64,000 nt of DNA, taken from positions 4,413,001 to 4,477,000 of the forward strand of contig NC_092568.1 of NCBI RefSeq assembly GCF_037975245.1, in the 5' to 3' direction. The stretch is from Apostichopus japonicus (taxonomy: Eukaryota > Echinodermata > Holothuroidea > Aspidochirotida > Stichopodidae). The notes beneath the pieces were generated by a model that had not been told where the DNA came from, searched no databases, and saw only the letters and a list, made by a program, of their open reading frames with translations. The position numbers and the translations under genes were made by a program. Positions 24,301 to 35,104 of the stretch are shown here, piece after piece; the first letter of the stretch is position 1; every line of letters starts with the position of its first letter.

Positions 24301-27300
24301 AATGCAAAGATAGTAGGCCCCTAGCGAGTCTGCAGCAGGAAGACCAATGTGCATTTCCCAAACCTACCAAAATCTTTAAGTTGTACTTCCCAATATTTTA
24401 TATCAAACTATGGTAAAAGGTACAGTAAAGTGATGATGGCATTTTTTGTACAAACTAGTACTATGCCATGAAATCTGCAATATTATCGGCTACGATTTCT
24501 TAACCTTTAATATAGCAGATTTTTAGCTTCTAGAATGGTGACACACCACTTGAATTTGTTTCACTGCAAGCTACAGGACACAAATATTCCTTTAAATATT
24601 GATGTCCCATCCAACTGATTAACTCCTGCCCACAGGTATGAGTACCGTGACTTGATTGTGTATCTCCGTAGCAACATTGCATCACATAAAGGTTTTTTTT
24701 AAATATCCCAATATACCCAAAAAATTAAAGGGTAAAATCATAAGTTGGAGAGACTTTTGGCCCAACTTTGCAAAATCTGACAGTGTATATTGATGGAACT
24801 TCATTTTGTTTTCAAATGTTACCAATCCAGCTTCTGTTAATTTTCTTTTTTATACTAATTCCTTACAGCATCTTGGTATCCAGGAACTCCCTTCCAACTA
24901 TGAGTACCAAGAGATGGTTTGCACAAACTGTATGACAAAGAATGACTTTCTCTGGGCTTATACACTACATTCTGTCGGTGAGTGTGATTTATAATTTCAA
25001 GTTTCAGGATTTAATTCTACTTTCATGGATCAGGAAGATTACAATTAATTTGATACAAACAAAGAGTAAGCTTAGAAATGGAGAAAGAATAAAACTAATT
25101 TTCTAACCAGAAAGCAGAGAAGGTCTAAGGAAAGCAGAACTTGTGCAAGTAGACCCCTATGGAAGAACAAAAGGAACCAAAAATGGACAAACTTATATGG
25201 AAAAAAAACGAAAATTGCAATTTTATACAAGAGAACATAGAAAAAACTATGAAATAAGGTTCAAACCTGAAAATAGACATAGATTTCAGTGAAGGCCCTG
25301 AAGGTTCTAATTTCATCATGGAAGTAGATGTACATGTCAGTGAATCATCTAATTTGTTCCACAGCAGTTTTTATTGCGTGTTCTATATTTAACTTTTCCG
25401 CCAAGAAATGTATTTCTGCTGATATTGAGACTCTTAAAGCAGCTACCAAACTATGATTCCAATTTCCTAATTATAAATTCAAAAATTCATGAAAGTTAGG
25501 AATAACCCAAAAAATGATCAAAATTTTGTGAACATAGGTTTAATGTTTTCATATGACTGGTGTATCCAATATACCCAATATCAGCTGAACCTGAGAAGGT
25601 CGCCTAGAATTCCCCAAAATTCATGTTTACTTTGGCATGGACATGACCTATTTTTTAACCTTGAATATGTCTTTCGAAAGGCCTATTCACATTGGGTAAA
25701 GTACTCTGTTGTAGCTTCCTAATATTATCCTAAGGCTAGACTAATTTAGCTCCATATCTGGGGGCATTGCCGCAACAGAGATGACATTTATAAATTTGAG
25801 AAAGACTACTGTGGTGAGTTTTATCAGCAAACTGCAGATTAAACCTAATCTTTCTCCATTAATGCATCATACATGTTGTTTTCAAATGTCAAGGAAGATC
25901 ATCTGTCTAATGCCAATGTACTTTGGAATTAACACGCCCGGGCGATCTGTGAAGACCTTTTCATTTCCAGCACTAACGACAGAGTTCACAAATCTGCCAA
26001 TATCTGTCAAGTCATCGCTGGTCCACGAAGGATAGATATCTGATTAAATGAAGCCGAAAGTTACTTTATATGGATGACTGATAACTGATATTAAAAACAT
26101 TTTTCATCGCAGATGAACTTAGTGTTACTTATTCGAAAAAGCAAAAGAAATAGAAAATAGATACTTGTTACTAGTATTCTTCAGACTTCTGCTTGTCCGT
26201 TGAAACTATAGATATTGCTTCGTGTATTAACCATGTACATGTTGCATAGGATTTGGTGTGAATAAGCTGGTGTTCATAATGCAGATCTTCTACTTTTCAG
26301 AAAGCCAGTTTTATGCTTAATGCTAAACACGGAAAGAAACTGTTACATTTATCTCGAAAGAATGTGGTAAATTTATTCATATATTCCAGATATTACAGAA
26401 GTCAAGGATGAAAGCAACGTCAAACATGAGATTGATGTCGATTCGGTACCAACTGATGTTATCCAAGTCGCTGGGAAGGTAAATTAGAAAACAGATTTGT
26501 TAAAATGTCATCAAGTTAAGATTGCAGTCCTTATGCTCTTAGAGCCGATGGTTACATTTGCCTTGCAGTTCAAATTCACTTTGAGGACAAACTTGTTTCG
26601 TTACTTCATGCATAAGTTTTACCCCAGATGATTAAGATTGTTAGAAAATCCAGTGGCGTACAGGATTGCAAAATTGGGGTCGGGGGGGGGGGGGGGGAAT
26701 CCAAAATTTCCCTCACTGAGTTAGGTATAAATGTTTAAACTTTTATAGAAGGGCCAGAGGCATATAGAAGGATTTCATAGACTAGAGGGTGCTTCCTTCA
26801 GGTCATTGAAGGTGACCCTTGTGTATGGGATGGTCGAGGGGGTGTAATTAATCCAGAAAAAATCCAATTTACATCAAATGGTGCATGTTGAGATATCTTT
26901 ACTCTATAAATTATCTATTAATAGCTCTAAAATGCTAATCTATGCTAATAATATAATCATATTTATTTTTTTTATTTTTTCGAGTGAGGTTGAAAGGTAG
27001 TGTACACAGAAAGCATTTGTCTCATTATTCCTCAGGCTGAAAAGGGACCTTCTTGATTACAAAAATGGTAAAGGGCCCTTTTCTGTTACAAAAAAAAGTA
27101 ATGCTTTGTATTTACTGAAAAAAGAGGTACTTTTGATACATTTCTTGGCATTCATACAGAACATGGCTCTCATAGCTTCCTGAATCAGATGCGAGTTGCA
27201 TCATGTTTAATGAAATGTTTAACCTAAAATGTTAGTAATTAAACAATCCAGTTGCTCTAAAAGCCACATTTTTTTTTAGCTCATACCAGCATGCTGGTGT

Positions 27301-30300
27301 GAGCTATTGTTACAGTGCAGCGTCTATCACTCTATCCGTCAACAATTGGTAAAACCGCTCCCACTCGCACAGTGTTTGATGGAATTTCATGAAACTTGGA
27401 CACAAGGACCATAAGGTATAGGGCCATCAGAGATGGTCCGAAATTTGGGGTCAAAGGTCACCTGTGGGCCGTAATGGGCCATTTTGTGGAAATACGCAAA
27501 ATGCTTCTTCTCCTACAGATTCCATGTTACAATGTTGAGGGTTTGTCACGACAGTACTATGGAAGTTTTACCTTCAGGGTGTTCATGAATTTGAGATCAA
27601 AGATCAACTAGGGGTCTTTTGTGGCCCGGGCCGTGGCCCTATATTTTCAAATTGCTCCTGTTCGTACAGTGTATGGCCAGTTATAATGAAACTTGGTCAC
27701 AATGTTCCTCTCGATGATAGTTACGAGGGGTGTTCGGAAAATTGAGGTCAAATGTCATTTAGAGGGTCATCGGGGGTCATTCTTTGTAATATTTTCAAAT
27801 ATCTCAATCTCCTCAAGATTTTGATGGATCATATTCAAAGTTGAACTGATGATTGTTTGATTGTGTATGAATAAGGTGATGCCTTATAATTTTTGGTCAA
27901 AAGTTAATTAATTACAATTAATCCCCATTGTTTAAAAAAATCTGAGCCTTCACCTTTTGCCAAAGCTCCTTTAATTTGTCTCCCAGTCTCTGCAGTGTTT
28001 GTTTACATTTGTGGTTAAGCTCTGCAGAGGTTGTTAGTTGAATTAAAGCAGGACTGGGAGTTGTTATTAACTGTTGAACTGTAAGCATGAGAGCCCTATA
28101 GCCAATCAGCACTTGCCGATTCTTAGAAGTCTTTGAGCCTGAGGTATGTAGGCAGCCAGCCAAAATTTTGGCAAGGAGTGCTTCAGGTCTGCTCTGGTAG
28201 AGGGGAGAAAGTTTAATAGGGTAGGTCAGTGGTATTGTTTGAGAGAGTGGGTAAAATAGGATTTAAAGGGGGAAAATAGGAATTATAGCCAGTGGTGTGG
28301 CCAGGGTTCTGCTATTGGAGGGGGGGGTTATCCCTCATGGGCCCAAAATTGGTGGAATCTGAAAAATGGCCTGAAATATGGTGGGCAATAAAGTTTTGTG
28401 GGCCCTACATTTTTAAGCTCGAAAAGGTTTGAGCTTCTGCACCATTGGTGCTCTAGTTTAAATTTTAATGTAATTGCAAAACAGATCCGTCTAAATCTTA
28501 CTTTTTAAATCTGACAGTTTAATAGGTTACATCAGCTCATTGATCGTTTCCTTTATTTGCAACATTTGCTCAGTTTCTCAAACATATTGATAGTTAGTTC
28601 AAAGGCGATGATGGTCCAGGAGGAGAAAGAATTCACATATTATATATTCTCTCCATCCCCTTGTCAGCTAATCCTCTTACATCTATCTCTTTTGTGTTCA
28701 CCCTGTTCATTAACCTATCTGTATTCTGTGCTTGTATTTGTCCCTTCTGTTACTGTTACTTGTCATTCAGCCTGTGAAGAAGATCCTGCTAGGATTGAAA
28801 CGTCAGGCCCTCTTACTTTTACACAATTATTACATACCTTAGATTTGCTCCAGGTTTAATGTCAATTGCCATAGGCTGACACAGCCAAGATTAAATTAAG
28901 TATAAAAGTTAAAGGACAAAATAAAGAGCTGTTATTCAAATTAAGTTTGATTATATCTTCATCAAGACATGCAATGTGGTTTCAAAACCTTGAAACTGGA
29001 ATATTTCCCATCATTTGTTGACCTTGTGCTGACAAATGGGATGCCACCCATCCATCCTCCTTGTTGAATATGCATTAATTCTCATGTTTATGCAGGAACA
29101 GGGTGTTTCCCAAGATGTCTTCCAATCTTCTAAATCTGCCGATGCTGCTGCAATTAAAGACGAGGTAAAATCAGATTCCAAGGAGGAGAAGCCAGAGGCG
29201 GACAAAGATAATGCCAATCACAAGGATGACACATCATCCTCATCCCATGTAAGTTAAATCTAGCTGTGTATGTAAATTCCATATTGGTGGTAATGTATGT
29301 TGCTGTTAATGTCGCCGTAGCATTATTGTGGAGATGTGTTTGCATCTTTACTAAATCAGACATACAATGCATGTGGCTAGTGAAGTGGTATACATTTCAG
29401 TGTCCAATGCCCTCCCCATGCATTACCTTGTCTACTGCAGCAGTGAGGAGCTGGTTTGTATCCGCCAATATATGAATCAGCCAATAGCAGTGTAAAATCT
29501 GAGATAACTTGGTCACTTTACCTTCAGTAGAAGCGTAAGCCAGAGAAATGATTCTCAACATGGTTTTATAGTAGAAGATTTTGTTGTGTGCTTCATCACT
29601 ATGAATTCCAATAAGTTTGTCCAAAGTCTAGAGACTGTTTCAAAATATTCAAAATGTAATTTTTTGATAATGACTAAGGACACTGCTTTGGGCCAACATT
29701 TGTATATTTTAGGAATAAACATAGATCCCATGCTGTGTTTACCTGGCAGTATTTAGCGGAAAGACAACCCAAACTTGTTTGCATTGGATTTTAAAACATT
29801 GCAAAGTGTTTACTCTCATAGCCTGTAAGAATAGTAAAACTTGAAAAGGTGCCAACAAGTGTCTTCAAACTTATCTGTAAATCAAAAGATGATCTTTCAT
29901 GTTGGTTGTAACTGTACAGCATTTTGTTATATGCTTTACAAGGTGAATTATTTAAATAGTTGTTTACATGTTTAATAGACAGAGTGGTGGTCCTCACGAG
30001 ATAATGTGTTTCATGATATATCAAAGTGTTTGTTTTATCCCTCGTCTGTCGTAGACGAAACCCTCTAGCGTTGTGGATTCTGATTCCAATGGAAAGCCTT
30101 CAGAAACGAACAACGAGGAGAAAGAAAAATCCAGACAAAGCTCAGGTGAAACCACCGATAAAACAGAAGATGGTAAATCTTCATCATCTTCATCTTGTCA
30201 ACTGGAGCAGCTGAAGAATCGGACAGTGAAGAAAACGGATGGTGCTGTCTTTTGGAAGAATAGTTGGAGATCTAAGCTATGTGCTTGCCACTCATGCATG

Positions 30301-33300
30301 GTAAGTTTTAAATTTGTCTTTAGGTCATGTCTTGATGTTATCAGCATTCACTGACAAAAAAAAAAAAAAAATAGTCTGCAAAGCGTTAAAGGGGATAGTT
30401 TAGTGACAGACAATTCAACATTTGTATCAAAAACCAAAATATGTATCTCGCTGCTAACTTCAAAATACCAAAGCAATAAACCCGCCGGTAACTCCAAATT
30501 TGTTTATAATATGAAGGTAAACTCATGTTTTGTTTTGCAAAAAAAAGCTCTTTGTTACTCTGAGAGATACATTATTTGCTCTATCTGTGATGTCATTCAT
30601 GGCAGACGCTTTGCACAAATGTTACTTGTGAAATGTGAACATGTATGAGAAGCTGTTGATGAGCTCAGCATTGAAGCCATAACTGTTTCTGCTTTAAGAT
30701 TATTTATGGTACATTGTGGATATATTCTCTTTGCATGATGAAGAAAACCGAAGCCATTTCAGCTCAATCACCATGATGATTTCACTCTCTCTGTTGCCAG
30801 ATGCATTTTGTAAAATTTGACCTCAAAGTACATTCTTTAGAGCATAGCTATCACTGTTGATCCGGAAGTTTTTGCAACAAATCTTTCCAATTTACACAAT
30901 ATACAGACGATTAGGTCAGTTTCATCAGATGCAAACTATAGTATTACTTCACAAGGAAAATAAGACTTTTGGATGGCCTCAAATAACATATGGTTACAAT
31001 GCATTACAATTTTGTCAAGAACCACTGACAAATGAATGGCTATCCAAAAGTCCTACATTTCAGTTAATTTTAATTGGAATTAATATAACAGTGGATTTCC
31101 ATAAACATTTATCCCTGCACTGAGGAGGAGTGGACATCGTTATCAAGTAGCCTTAAAGGAACATTCCAGAGATCCACCATATCATGAAACCGAATATCTT
31201 GAAAACCAGAATAGCTACAGTATAGAAACATTCAAGTTATTCTTTCCTTTGTAGATGATGACATGTGAAGGCTCATCCTTTAAGTGAAAGTAAACTTGTT
31301 ATCGTTTGTCAGAGATCTGGTTCGTGGTTGGATTAATGCTAGTAGATCATCGTCGATCTTTGTCGGCCGGGAGGAATCGAAATTAGATTAATTCAAACTT
31401 GCTCATGTGTAAAATTTGAAAGTACACTGGCATGAGACAATCTGTTTTGACATCTTAAAACAATGTTTCTTGTTGAGGAAGCATGTACTGAGAAATTCTA
31501 AGCCTATTTCTACCTTCAGGATAAAATGAAAAGGCTTTGTTTGCAAGGTTCAAATGATACAGATCTGTTTGTGTAAACTTTTTCTTTAGATAATATAGAA
31601 ACATAAGAAACAGCATTGATGTTATTTTTAATCATATGTGTTGTTTGTGATTGTAATTCATTGAGGTTACAAAGCCAACTATTTTTTTTTAAAGACTTAT
31701 CCAATCAACAGAAAGTGACATTAGTTCAATATTAATTAAAATTATTATTCTCCATTCTCAGGAAATGTACCAGAGGTTACACGTAGAGTTCCTGGTCAGA
31801 GAGGACGACACAGTCCTAGCGTACGAAGAGAGAGGCAAGCTGAATCAATCTGGTATGTCGCAATACGAGAAAGGAATTCAGGCTCTGTCTCATCTTGACC
31901 GGACACAGCAGGTGGAAGTCCTGCAAGGTATTCTTGACATGCTTATATTATCATCACTATTTACTGGAAGTTTTATGTTTGTTTGTGATATAAGACCCTG
32001 CTATTCAAAGTTGTTTGCTTGGTCACATCCAATTTTCAGCTTCATCATCATCTTGGCACCCCGACCCCCCGGCTGTGGAGTTTGTGGCTGTAAGAAAGAT
32101 TTATCCCCTTCCTCCTTTGAGCAACTTTTATCTGATAAAGGGTGCTTAGTTGCAAAATGGTGTTACAGTTTGCAACATTTGAAGTCAGTTTTTTTCAAGG
32201 TTGTCTCCATTTCTTTTCTGCTTTTTTTTTTGTGACCCCAAAAACCCTCCAAAAGACATTGAGGGACCCCTAAAATGGTCATGGTCCCCACTCTTTGAGT
32301 TGCAGAGATATAAGACTTCATTGTCATATGGCTATAAAGGACTTCACTTTGTGTTGTTATTTCAAATGTCAGGTCCTAATATAAATTGGATGAACATTAA
32401 GACTAGATATAAAGTGAAGTTCATAGTGTAATGCATAAAGCCCATCAACTTGTGTATTAATATCTCCAATTGTCACCTGCATTAGAGTTTACAATGACCA
32501 TTGAGAACCAACTACAGGCGGGGGTCTTTGAGTACTTTGTAAGTTTTTTATATATATTTTTCATCTTACATGTAATTTTGTTTTTAATACATTCTTTTCT
32601 ACCATTGACAGGATACAATGACATGAAAACCGAGCTCAGAGACTTTCTGCAGTCATTTGCTGACAAGGGAAAGGTGAATACTATTTATCTCCTTACATGA
32701 GTCTTACATATCGTGTAGATTAAGGTTGAACAACAGCGCACGTTTGCCCCAAAGAAATACTTATTTTGAATCAAGCTATGCGGCAGAATGTCAAAGAACA
32801 TACCCTGTATACCATAGATATGTAAATTCCAAGTCAGTGTTCATAAGTCGTTCATTCATCAGTCCTACATTCATTTGCTAATTCATCCATTCATTCCTTG
32901 GTCAATTGTCTGTACCAAGTGAACAGATATGTAAATTCCAAGTCATGTGTTCATTAGTTGTTCATTTATCTCTCACTTGTCCTTGTGTCAATCATCCATC
33001 AGTCCTACATTCATTTGCTAATTCTTCCATCCATCCTCTTGTCAATTGTCTGTACCAAGTGAACAGATATGTAAATTCCAAGTCATGTGTTCATTAGTTG
33101 TTCATTTATCTCTGACTTGTCCTTCTGTCAATCATCCATCAGTCCTACATTCATTTGCTAATTCATCCATTCATTCCTTGGTCAATTGTCTGTACCAAGT
33201 GAACAGATATGTAAATTCCAAGTCATGTGTTCATTAGTCGTTCATTCATCTCTGACTTGTCCTTCTGTCAATCATCCATCAGTCCTACATTCATTTGCTA

Positions 33301-34064
33301 ATTCATCCATTCATCCCTTGGTCAATTGTCTGTACCAAGTGAACAGATATGTAAATTCCAAGTCATGTGTTCATTAGTCGTTCATTCATCTCTGACTTGT
33401 CCTTCTGTCAATCATCCATCAGTCCTACATTCATTTGCTAATTCATCCATTCATTCCTTGGTCAATTGTCTGTACCAAGTGAACAGATATGTAAATTCCA
33501 AGTCATGTGTTCATTAGTCGTTCATTCATCTCTGACTTGTCCTTCTGTCAATCATCCATCAGTCCTACATTCATTTGCTAATTCATCCATTCATTCCTTG
33601 GTCAATTGTCTGTACCAAGTGAACAGATATGTAAATTCCAAGTCATGTGTTCATTAGTCGTTCATTCATCTCTGACTTGTCCTTCTGTCAATCATCCATC
33701 AGTCCTACATTCATTTGCTAATTCATCCATTCATCCCTTGGTCAATTGTCTGTACCAAGTGAACAGATATGTAAATTCCAAGTCATGGGATAATTTGCTG
33801 TTCATTTTATCTCCTTTGTCCATCTGCTTGTTCCAAATGAACATTTTTCTTCGAGCGTTTTCTCCAAATCATGTGTTCATTATTCCTTCCTTCATCTCTT
33901 TCCTGTCTGTGGAAATAAAGGGATCGGTATCCACCGTGCTAACACATTTTTTTCGCTACATTTCACCACAGGTCGTCAAAACAGAAGATATCAACAATTT
34001 CTTTGGAGAGATGCAAGCCCGGAAGAGACAAAAGACGGACTCGATGCAGTATTTTTGTCGATAG
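12206..34064 (+). CDS. UBR7: UBR7, putative E3 ubiquitin-protein ligase (12 exons, complete)
   Basis: Spliced CDS: 12206-12340, 17622-17758, 22091-22151, 23470-23565, 23992-24045, 24869-24977, 26390-26478, 29096-29248, 30055-30300, 31762-31927, 32612-32673, 33972-34064. This gives 1401 nt and 466 residues; all introns are GT-AG and all phases fit. Seen: an acidic N-terminus; a UBR-type zinc finger (about residues 41-110, ligand candidates C56, C59, C71, C74, C78, H79, H82, C95, C97, C107); a PHD-like finger (C131, C133, C151, C154, H159, H162, C179, C182); a Ser/Glu/Lys-rich linker (about 198-335); and a conserved C-terminal block ending in MQYFCR. Known of the family: UBR7 is a nuclear UBR-box protein whose PHD finger has been linked to histone H2B ubiquitination. 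Human UBR7 is about 425 residues; the extra length is in the linker. The start ATG is preceded by an in-frame TAA at 12197. The gene is convergent with the peptidase gene at 36117-49957. Ligase activity is inferred from homology. Confidence 0.97.
12748..14314. mobile_element. hAT-type element with perfect TSD GTAACAGG (UBR7 intron 1)
   Basis: Termini CAGTGTTCGATTT and AAGTCGAACACTG, flanked by GTAACAGG at 12740-12747 and 14315-14322. The interior has a G/C-rich block (13520-13610) and repeated ATATCGGCCGATA-like units (14020-14120). No intact transposase frame. Confidence 0.87.
15250..15620 (+). repeat. ~145-bp direct repeats carrying AGGTCA direct repeats
   Basis: Two and a part copies, each starting CTTGTAAAC.. 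(15288, 15432, 15579) and containing GATATCTCAAGAAG and AGGTCA pairs. A perfect DR1 lies at 15387-15399 and a DR3 at 15532-15546. A degraded further part continues near 16080-16170. Confidence 0.75.
17091..17560 (+). repeat. 118-bp tandem repeat, 4 copies (UBR7 intron 1)
   Basis: Copies begin at 17091, 17209, 17327 and 17445. Each holds TTTTCCTATC(T/C)TTTCACTGTAG, a strong acceptor-like sequence, at 17169, 17287, 17405 and 17523. The real exon 2 acceptor is at 17621. Confidence 0.92.
17622..17758 (+). CDS. UBR7: UBR7 exon 2 (UBR box, residues 46-91)
   Basis: Encodes most of the UBR box, with motifs RQALYACNTC, AGICLACSYACH and YELYTK. The acceptor is CTGTAG at 17616-17621. The donor GTAAAC splits the Arg-91 codon (phase 2). 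Confidence 0.96.
18060..18450. repeat. Long pyrimidine (C/T) tract in UBR7 intron 2
   Basis: Mostly CCTTCC-type sequence. It produces overlapping open frames on both strands that are compositional artefacts. Confidence 0.85.
19311..21525. mobile_element. Composite hAT-type element with perfect TSD TTTCTACC
   Basis: Left end CAGCGACGTAGCCAGG, right end CCTGGCTACGTCCCTG, flanked by TTTCTACC at 19303-19310 and 21526-21533. It contains a core-module copy (19387-19510) and the nested element 19623-20521. Located in UBR7 intron 2. Confidence 0.9.
19623..20521. mobile_element. Nested hAT-type element (CAAGGGCGGCGGAA family)
   Basis: Same exact inverted termini as 5222-5882, with matching first ~150 and last ~90 bp. 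AAGGTACA follows the right end (20522-20529) and also lies at 19611-19618, followed by an extra TACA that looks like slippage before the left end. An internal terminus CTGGCTACGCCCCTG ends at about 20362. Confidence 0.85.
22091..22151 (+). CDS. UBR7: UBR7 exon 3 (end of UBR box, residues 91-111)
   Basis: Encodes NFKCDCGNSKFADLTCKL, the distal zinc-binding part of the UBR box. Acceptor TTGCAG, donor GTAAGT. Confidence 0.96.
23470..23565 (+). CDS. UBR7: UBR7 exon 4 (residues 112-143, start of PHD finger)
   Basis: Encodes the conserved KYNQNFNGLYCSCKRPYPDP stretch; C131 and C133 begin the PHD-like finger. Acceptor TTTGCAG, donor GTAAGT, phase 0 at both ends. Confidence 0.96.
23992..24045 (+). 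CDS. UBR7: UBR7 exon 5 (residues 144-161, PHD core)
   Basis: An 18-codon exon encoding DDEMIQCVICEDWFHGR, which includes C151, C154, the core Trp and H159. Acceptor AAAAG, donor GTAAGT. Confidence 0.96.
24869..24977 (+). CDS. UBR7: UBR7 exon 6 (residues 162-198, PHD end)
   Basis: Starts HLGIQ, so the fourth-pair ligand is His162 where most PHD fingers have Cys (human UBR7 also has His). Ends with CTNCMTKNDFLWAY, carrying C179 and C182. Acceptor TTACAG, donor GTGAGT. Confidence 0.96.
26390..26478 (+). CDS. UBR7: UBR7 exon 7 (linker, residues 198-227)
   Basis: Low-conservation acidic linker. Phase and splice sites (ATTCCAG acceptor, GTAAAT donor) join exons 6 and 8 without a break, which is the main support. 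Confidence 0.88.
26651..26840 (+). mobile_element. Possible hAT-type fragment with CAGTGGCGTACAGG end
   Basis: A CAGTGGCG-type left end is followed by a G run, as in other copies. No matching right end or duplicated flank was found. Confidence 0.35.
27278..27900. repeat. Degenerate interspersed repeat with palindromic leader (UBR7 intron 7)
   Basis: Begins with the near-perfect palindrome AGCTCATACCAGCATGCTGG / TGTGAGCT, then phrases such as TTTCATGAAACTTGG and GGGGTCAAAGGTCA. The latter forms a DR1 at 27448-27460. It resembles the 15250-15620 repeat in style. Confidence 0.55.
28290..28420 (+). mobile_element. Possible hAT-type fragment with CAGTGGTGTGGCCAGG end
   Basis: Only the left terminus and a G run are recognisable; no right end was found. 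Confidence 0.3.
28770..28808 (+). ncRNA. Degenerate hammerhead-like RNA motif
   Basis: GCCTG (28770-28774) pairs with CAGGC (28804-28808). Inside, GATCCT pairs with AGGATT, followed by GAAACGTC. The first core strand reads CTGTGAAGA, a CTGAAGA with a 2-base insertion. Probably a dead relic from a retroelement tail. Confidence 0.4.
29096..29248 (+). CDS. UBR7: UBR7 exon 8 (linker, residues 228-278)
   Basis: Charged, Lys/Glu/Asp/Ser-rich segment, likely disordered. Acceptor TATGCAG, donor GTAAGT, phase 0 at both ends. Confidence 0.88.
30055..30300 (+). CDS. UBR7: UBR7 exon 9 (linker plus conserved motif, residues 279-360)
   Basis: A Ser/Lys/Glu-rich linker followed by the conserved family motif FWKNSWRSKLCACHSCM. 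Acceptor CTGTCGTAG, donor GTAAGT. Confidence 0.94.
31762..31927 (+). CDS. UBR7: UBR7 exon 10 (C-terminal domain, residues 361-416)
   Basis: Encodes FLVREDDTVLAYEERGK, matching the conserved C-terminal region, and a helix LDRTQQVEVLQ. Acceptor TTCTCAG, donor GTATTC; the Gly-416 codon is split. Confidence 0.95.
32612..32673 (+). CDS. UBR7: UBR7 exon 11 (residues 416-436)
   Basis: Encodes YNDMKTELRDFLQSFADKGK, a strongly conserved helix. Acceptor TTGACAG, donor GTGAAT. The following intron contains the 140-bp tandem array. Confidence 0.95.
32817..33787 (+). repeat. 140-bp tandem repeat, about 6 copies plus a partial (UBR7 intron 11)
   Basis: Near-identical units, each containing TGTACCAAGTGAACAGATAT and runs of TTCATCCATTCATTCC. 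The period is exactly 140 bp (equivalent positions 32906, 33046, 33186, 33326, 33466, 33606). The similar short open frames it generates are artefacts. The array ends about 185 bp before exon 12. Confidence 0.95.
33972..34064 (+). CDS. UBR7: UBR7 exon 12 (residues 437-466 and stop)
   Basis: Encodes VVKTEDINNFFGEMQARK and the basic, conserved terminus ending MQYFCR, then TAG at 34062-34064. Acceptor CACCACAG. Confidence 0.96.
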   Translation, partial: VVKTEDINNFFGEMQARKRQKTDSMQYFCR

Positions 34065-34136
34065 AGATGAGGCATAGCCAATGCATCATACATCCAAGTT
34101 TTAAGCTCTGCACAACTCATTCTTTGAAATCATGAA

Positions 34137-34142
34137 AATAAA
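34137..34142 (+). promoter_or_regulatory. Polyadenylation signal AATAAA for UBR7
   Basis: A canonical hexamer 73 nt after the UBR7 stop codon. The resulting 3'UTR would be only about 100 nt. Confidence 0.75.
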
Positions 34143-34491
34143 GTGTCGTTTGTCTATCTACATCATTGTGAAAATTTTGCACTATCGTTCGTTAATTAAT
34201 GTTATTAATGTTTCTACAAAACAATCCGCTGATTAGAAGCGTTCCTTTGACTGTGTATTTAGCCTTGCATCAGTTGTGAAAAGAATTTTAACCATTAATT
34301 TATTTCTGAAAAAAATATCACTGAAGTCTTTAAACATGAGATGGTTCATGGGTACCTTGTAATATATAAACTTCATGTGGCAGAACTAAGCATGGAAGGT
34401 TTCCATATGGTTCATTGGTTATTAACTAATTATGCTGGCAACATAAGCCATATAACATGCAGCAATGCATTCAAAGGAAGTTTGAATGAAA

Positions 34492-34785
34492 CAGGCGAGT
34501 AGCCAGGAATTTGCCAAGGGAGGGGCGAAACTGTAGATTCGGCATTGCAAACTATCTAAGTGTAGCGCCACCATGGTTGGCGCGAAGCGTACAAAAAAAA
34601 TTTGGCTGAAAATGCCTCCCAGATCGCTGGAAATGGCACTTCCTAGGCCTTGTTAGTTGATTCTTAGCATTTTCTCTTTTGAAAATACTAGCGATATCAT
34701 AAAAACATTTAATTTTTTTTTTTAAATATGCTCAAGGGGGGGGGCGGCTGCCCCCTTTGCCCCCCCCCCTTTGGCTACGTGCCTG
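34492..34785. mobile_element. hAT-type miniature with perfect TSD GAATGAAA
   Basis: Ends CAGGCGAGTAGCCAGG and GGCTACGTGCCTG, flanked by GAATGAAA at 34484-34491 and 34786-34793. It is 294 bp, the simplest intact member carrying the core module (34551-34600). Confidence 0.9.
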
Positions 34786-35104
34786 GAATGAAATAAAATA
34801 CAGCTTCTTGTCTGGAATATCACAGATTGTCTGTCATCTTTTTGGGAGTTGCATTTTATTTTTTTGAAAGTAAACATGAAATATTAAATTACAAGTATCT
34901 GATGGAATTTAGGGAAATTGTGTGAGCCACCTTGGTTGTAGATTCACACAAACAGCAGTTAGGCTTTCATGTAATCTCTGTGCTTCAAACTGACAGAGTT
35001 TATGGTTACAGTAGAAGAGATGATGATGGTTACAGTAGAAGAGATGGGAAACATTAAAGAATGCAAAAATATGTAGTGTTTGTCTTCAACTTAACATGTA
35101 TCTT

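Larger units (their letters stand above)
22152..26389 (+). other. UBR7 introns 3-6 outside the exons
   Basis: No RNA gene, repeat array or extra coding exon recognised. C-rich stretches at 22280-22308 and 23590-23640 resemble polypyrimidine sequence only. Confidence 0.5.

Noticed and set aside
32814-33790. CRISPR-like appearance of repeats with spacers
   Set aside because: Units are contiguous, nearly identical 140-bp tandem copies in an animal intron, with no unique spacers or cas genes.
32906-34064. A series of 63-residue open frames, nearly identical, suggesting a repeat protein
   Set aside because: They arise from the 140-bp tandem repeat, whose period is not a multiple of three, so consecutive units do not stay in one frame. 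Only the last 31 codons (exon 12) are coding.
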